DNA from: an uncultured Blautia sp.
GTDB taxonomy: Bacteria > Bacillota > Clostridia > Lachnospirales > Lachnospiraceae
Assembly: GCA_934373235.1 (NCBI GenBank)
Contig: CAKROW010000007.1
Coordinates: 1 to 64,000, forward strand
Direction of reading: 5' to 3'
Length of the DNA stretch: 64,000 nucleotides
This document shows positions 62,655-64,000 of this stretch, piece by piece. A program made the position numbers and the translations under genes. The notes beneath the pieces are model-generated. The model saw only the letters and a list, made by a program, of their open reading frames with translations. It made no database searches and was not told the DNA's origin. How positions within the stretch are numbered: position 1 is the stretch's first letter; each line of letters begins with the position of its first letter.

Positions 62655-62742
62655 CTCAGGAGAGTCTCTTCAGAAAAGAAGAGCGCCGAAGGTGTACGCA
62701 GCACACAAAATGCTGTAAATCTCTCAGGCAAAAGGATGGAGG
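62655..62742 (+). promoter_or_regulatory. Glycine riboswitch (single aptamer)
   Basis: It contains CAGGAGAGTCTCTTC, GAGCGCCGAAGGTG, and AATCTCTCAGGCAAAAGGAT, matching the glycine aptamer core GGAGAG ... CGCCGAAGG ... CTCTCAGGCAAAAGGA. Only one aptamer is present. The ribosome binding site GGAGG (62738-62742) directly follows the core, 8 bp before the symporter ATG, so ligand binding probably affects translation start; no terminator is visible. Confidence 0.93.
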
Positions 62743-62750
62743 AAAGAGTA

Positions 62751-64000
62751 ATGTTTACACAAATCAACAACTTTATCACATGGTTTGACGGAGTCGTTTG
62801 GGGACTTCCGCTGATCATTCTGATCCTGTTCACAGGAATTCTGTTAACCGCTCGGTTAGGTCTTTTACAGGTAAGGCACCTGGGAAAGGCACTGAAATTC
62901 ATGGTAAAAAATGAAGAAGGCGGCGATGGTGAGGTCACAAGCTTCGGAGCTCTGTGTACTGCACTTTCAGCAACCATCGGAACCGGAAATATCGTAGGTG
63001 TCGCAACTGCTATCGCAGCCGGCGGACCAGGAGCACTTTTCTGGATGATCGTAGCCGCATTCTTCGGAATGGCAACCAAATATGCTGAAGGACTTCTGGC
63101 GATCAAGTACCGTACCATTGACAAAGAGGGCCACGTTCTCGGCGGACCATTCTATTACATCGAAAACGGTATGGGAAAACAGTGGAGATGGCTTGCCAAG
63201 ATCTTCGCATTTTTTGGAGCAGGTGTAGGGCTTTTCGGTATCGGAACCTTCACACAGGTAAACGGTATCGCATCTGCAGTTACCAATTTCTTTGACCCGG
63301 ATAAAGCACATACAGTAGCACTTTTCGGAAATACATATTCCTGGGCAACTGTAGTCGCATGTCTGGTACTTACCGTATGTGTAGGACTTGTCGTTCTCGG
63401 CGGAATCCAGAGAATTGCAAAGGTGTCCCAGGTCGTTGTACCGTTTATGGCAGTTCTCTATGTTGCACTGGCACTGATCATCGTGATCACAAACATCACA
63501 GTAGTTCCTGCAGCGATCGTAACTATCGTAAAATCTGCCTTCACAGGAAGTGCACTTGCAGGTGGCGCAATGGGAACCATGATCGTAGCTATGCAGAAGG
63601 GTATCGCCCGCGGTATCTTCTCCAATGAGTCCGGTCTTGGTAGTGCCCCCATCGCAGCAGCCGCAGCTCAGACAAAGGAACCGGTACGTCAGGGTCTTGT
63701 ATCCATGACAGGTACATTCATCGATACCATCGTGATCTGTACCATGACAGGTCTTTCCATCGTCATCACAGAGACATGGAACACAGGTCTTGAAGGTGTT
63801 GCCATCACAACAGCCGCTTTCCAGAAAGGTCTTCCTTTCCCGCCGGTTGTAGCATCCTTCTCACTGATGCTGTGCCTGGTATTCTTCGCATTCACAACAA
63901 TCCTCGGATGGGATTACTACGGTGAAAGATGTCTGGAATACCTGTTCAACAGAAACAAAGCCGCAGTTACAACATACCGTTGGCTGTACATCATCTGCGT
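62751..64000 (+). CDS. AGCS-family sodium:alanine/glycine symporter (3' end outside window)
   Basis: The first 416 residues of a sodium-coupled amino acid symporter of the AGCS (AlsT/DagA) family. The frame is open to the right edge. Signatures: CTALSATIGTGNIVGVATAI, WMIVAAFFGMATKYAEGLLA, GGPFYYIENGMGKQW, KGIARGIFSNESGLGSAPIA and FFAFTTILGWDYYGERCLEY. The glycine riboswitch directly upstream indicates glycine is a substrate or signal. The start at 62751 has GGAGG 8 bp upstream. Confidence 0.96.
   Translation, partial: MFTQINNFITWFDGVVWGLPLIILILFTGILLTARLGLLQVRHLGKALKFMVKNEEGGDGEVTSFGALCTALSATIGTGNIVGVATAIAAGGPGALFWMIVAAFFGMATKYAEGLLAIKYRTIDKEGHVLGGPFYYIENGMGKQWRWLAKIFAFFGAGVGLFGIGTFTQVNGIASAVTNFFDPDKAHTVALFGNTYSWATVVACLVLTVCVGLVVLGGIQRIAKVSQVVVPFMAVLYVALALIIVITNITVVPAAIVTIVKSAFTGSALAGGAMGTMIVAMQKGIARGIFSNESGLGSAPIAAAAAQTKEPVRQGLVSMTGTFIDTIVICTMTGLSIVITETWNTGLEGVAITTAAFQKGLPFPPVVASFSLMLCLVFFAFTTILGWDYYGERCLEYLFNRNKAAVTTYRWLYIIC

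Overview
The window reads as chromosomal DNA of a gut-type, spore-forming, low-to-mid GC Firmicute, most likely Lachnospiraceae and possibly Blautia-like. The clues are a spore maturation protein A gene, a T-box before ileS, a CIRCE box, cobalamin and glycine riboswitches, sugar ABC transporters with YesM/YesN-type two-component systems, and large secreted proteins with Ig-like and zinc-ribbon-like repeats. The assignment comes from gene content only. Almost all genes lie on the minus strand. No rRNA, tRNA, CRISPR array, transposase or prophage gene was seen.

Left part (1-18.4 kb): an apparent corrinoid (vitamin B12) capture and import locus. One minus-strand operon starts at a strong promoter near 13.9 kb. 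It encodes a membrane-anchored protein with a C-terminal DUF4430 domain, a large surface protein with an alpha/alpha-toroid domain, an ECF-type importer (EcfT, fused double ATPase, S component, second EcfT), and a giant secreted protein with a DUF4430-like domain that runs off the left edge. DUF4430 and an alpha/alpha toroid are the two domains that make up intrinsic factor and transcobalamin. A third DUF4430 surface protein (15.2-18.1 kb) has its own promoter and leader. Both minus-strand units begin with sister copies of a structured, terminator-linked leader that looks like a divergent cobalamin riboswitch. A canonical cobalamin riboswitch faces the other way and controls a leucine-rich-repeat protein.

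18.4-25.4 kb: spmA, then the ileS-glgP operon behind an isoleucine T-box. 25.4-37.2 kb: a catabolic locus with a GH127 glycosidase, a sugar ABC transporter lacking its own ATPase, a YesM/YesN pair, a BKACE-family enzyme, a GntR regulator, an Asp/Glu-racemase-family protein and a DUF1537 acid-sugar kinase. Two of its promoters carry the same 14-bp motif just upstream of the -10 box, a likely shared operator. 37.3-43 kb: a D,D-carboxypeptidase, a DEDDh exonuclease, a nucleoside hydrolase, a CIRCE-controlled Hsp20 and a HipBA toxin-antitoxin pair.

43-57.8 kb: a tiny secreted peptide next to two Fur-type palindromes and the decayed C-terminus of a Fur-family gene, two YibE/F membrane proteins, a GlcNAc-type PTS (EIIA and EIICB), ogt, a cysteine hydrolase, a pair of U32-peptidase-related proteins, two alpha/beta hydrolases, a GH42 beta-galactosidase, a class V aminotransferase and a YczE-family membrane protein. 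57.8-64 kb: an L(+)-tartrate dehydratase locus (ttdA, ttdB, SLC13-type transporter) with a divergent LysR regulator, then a glycine riboswitch driving an AGCS sodium:alanine/glycine symporter that runs off the right edge.
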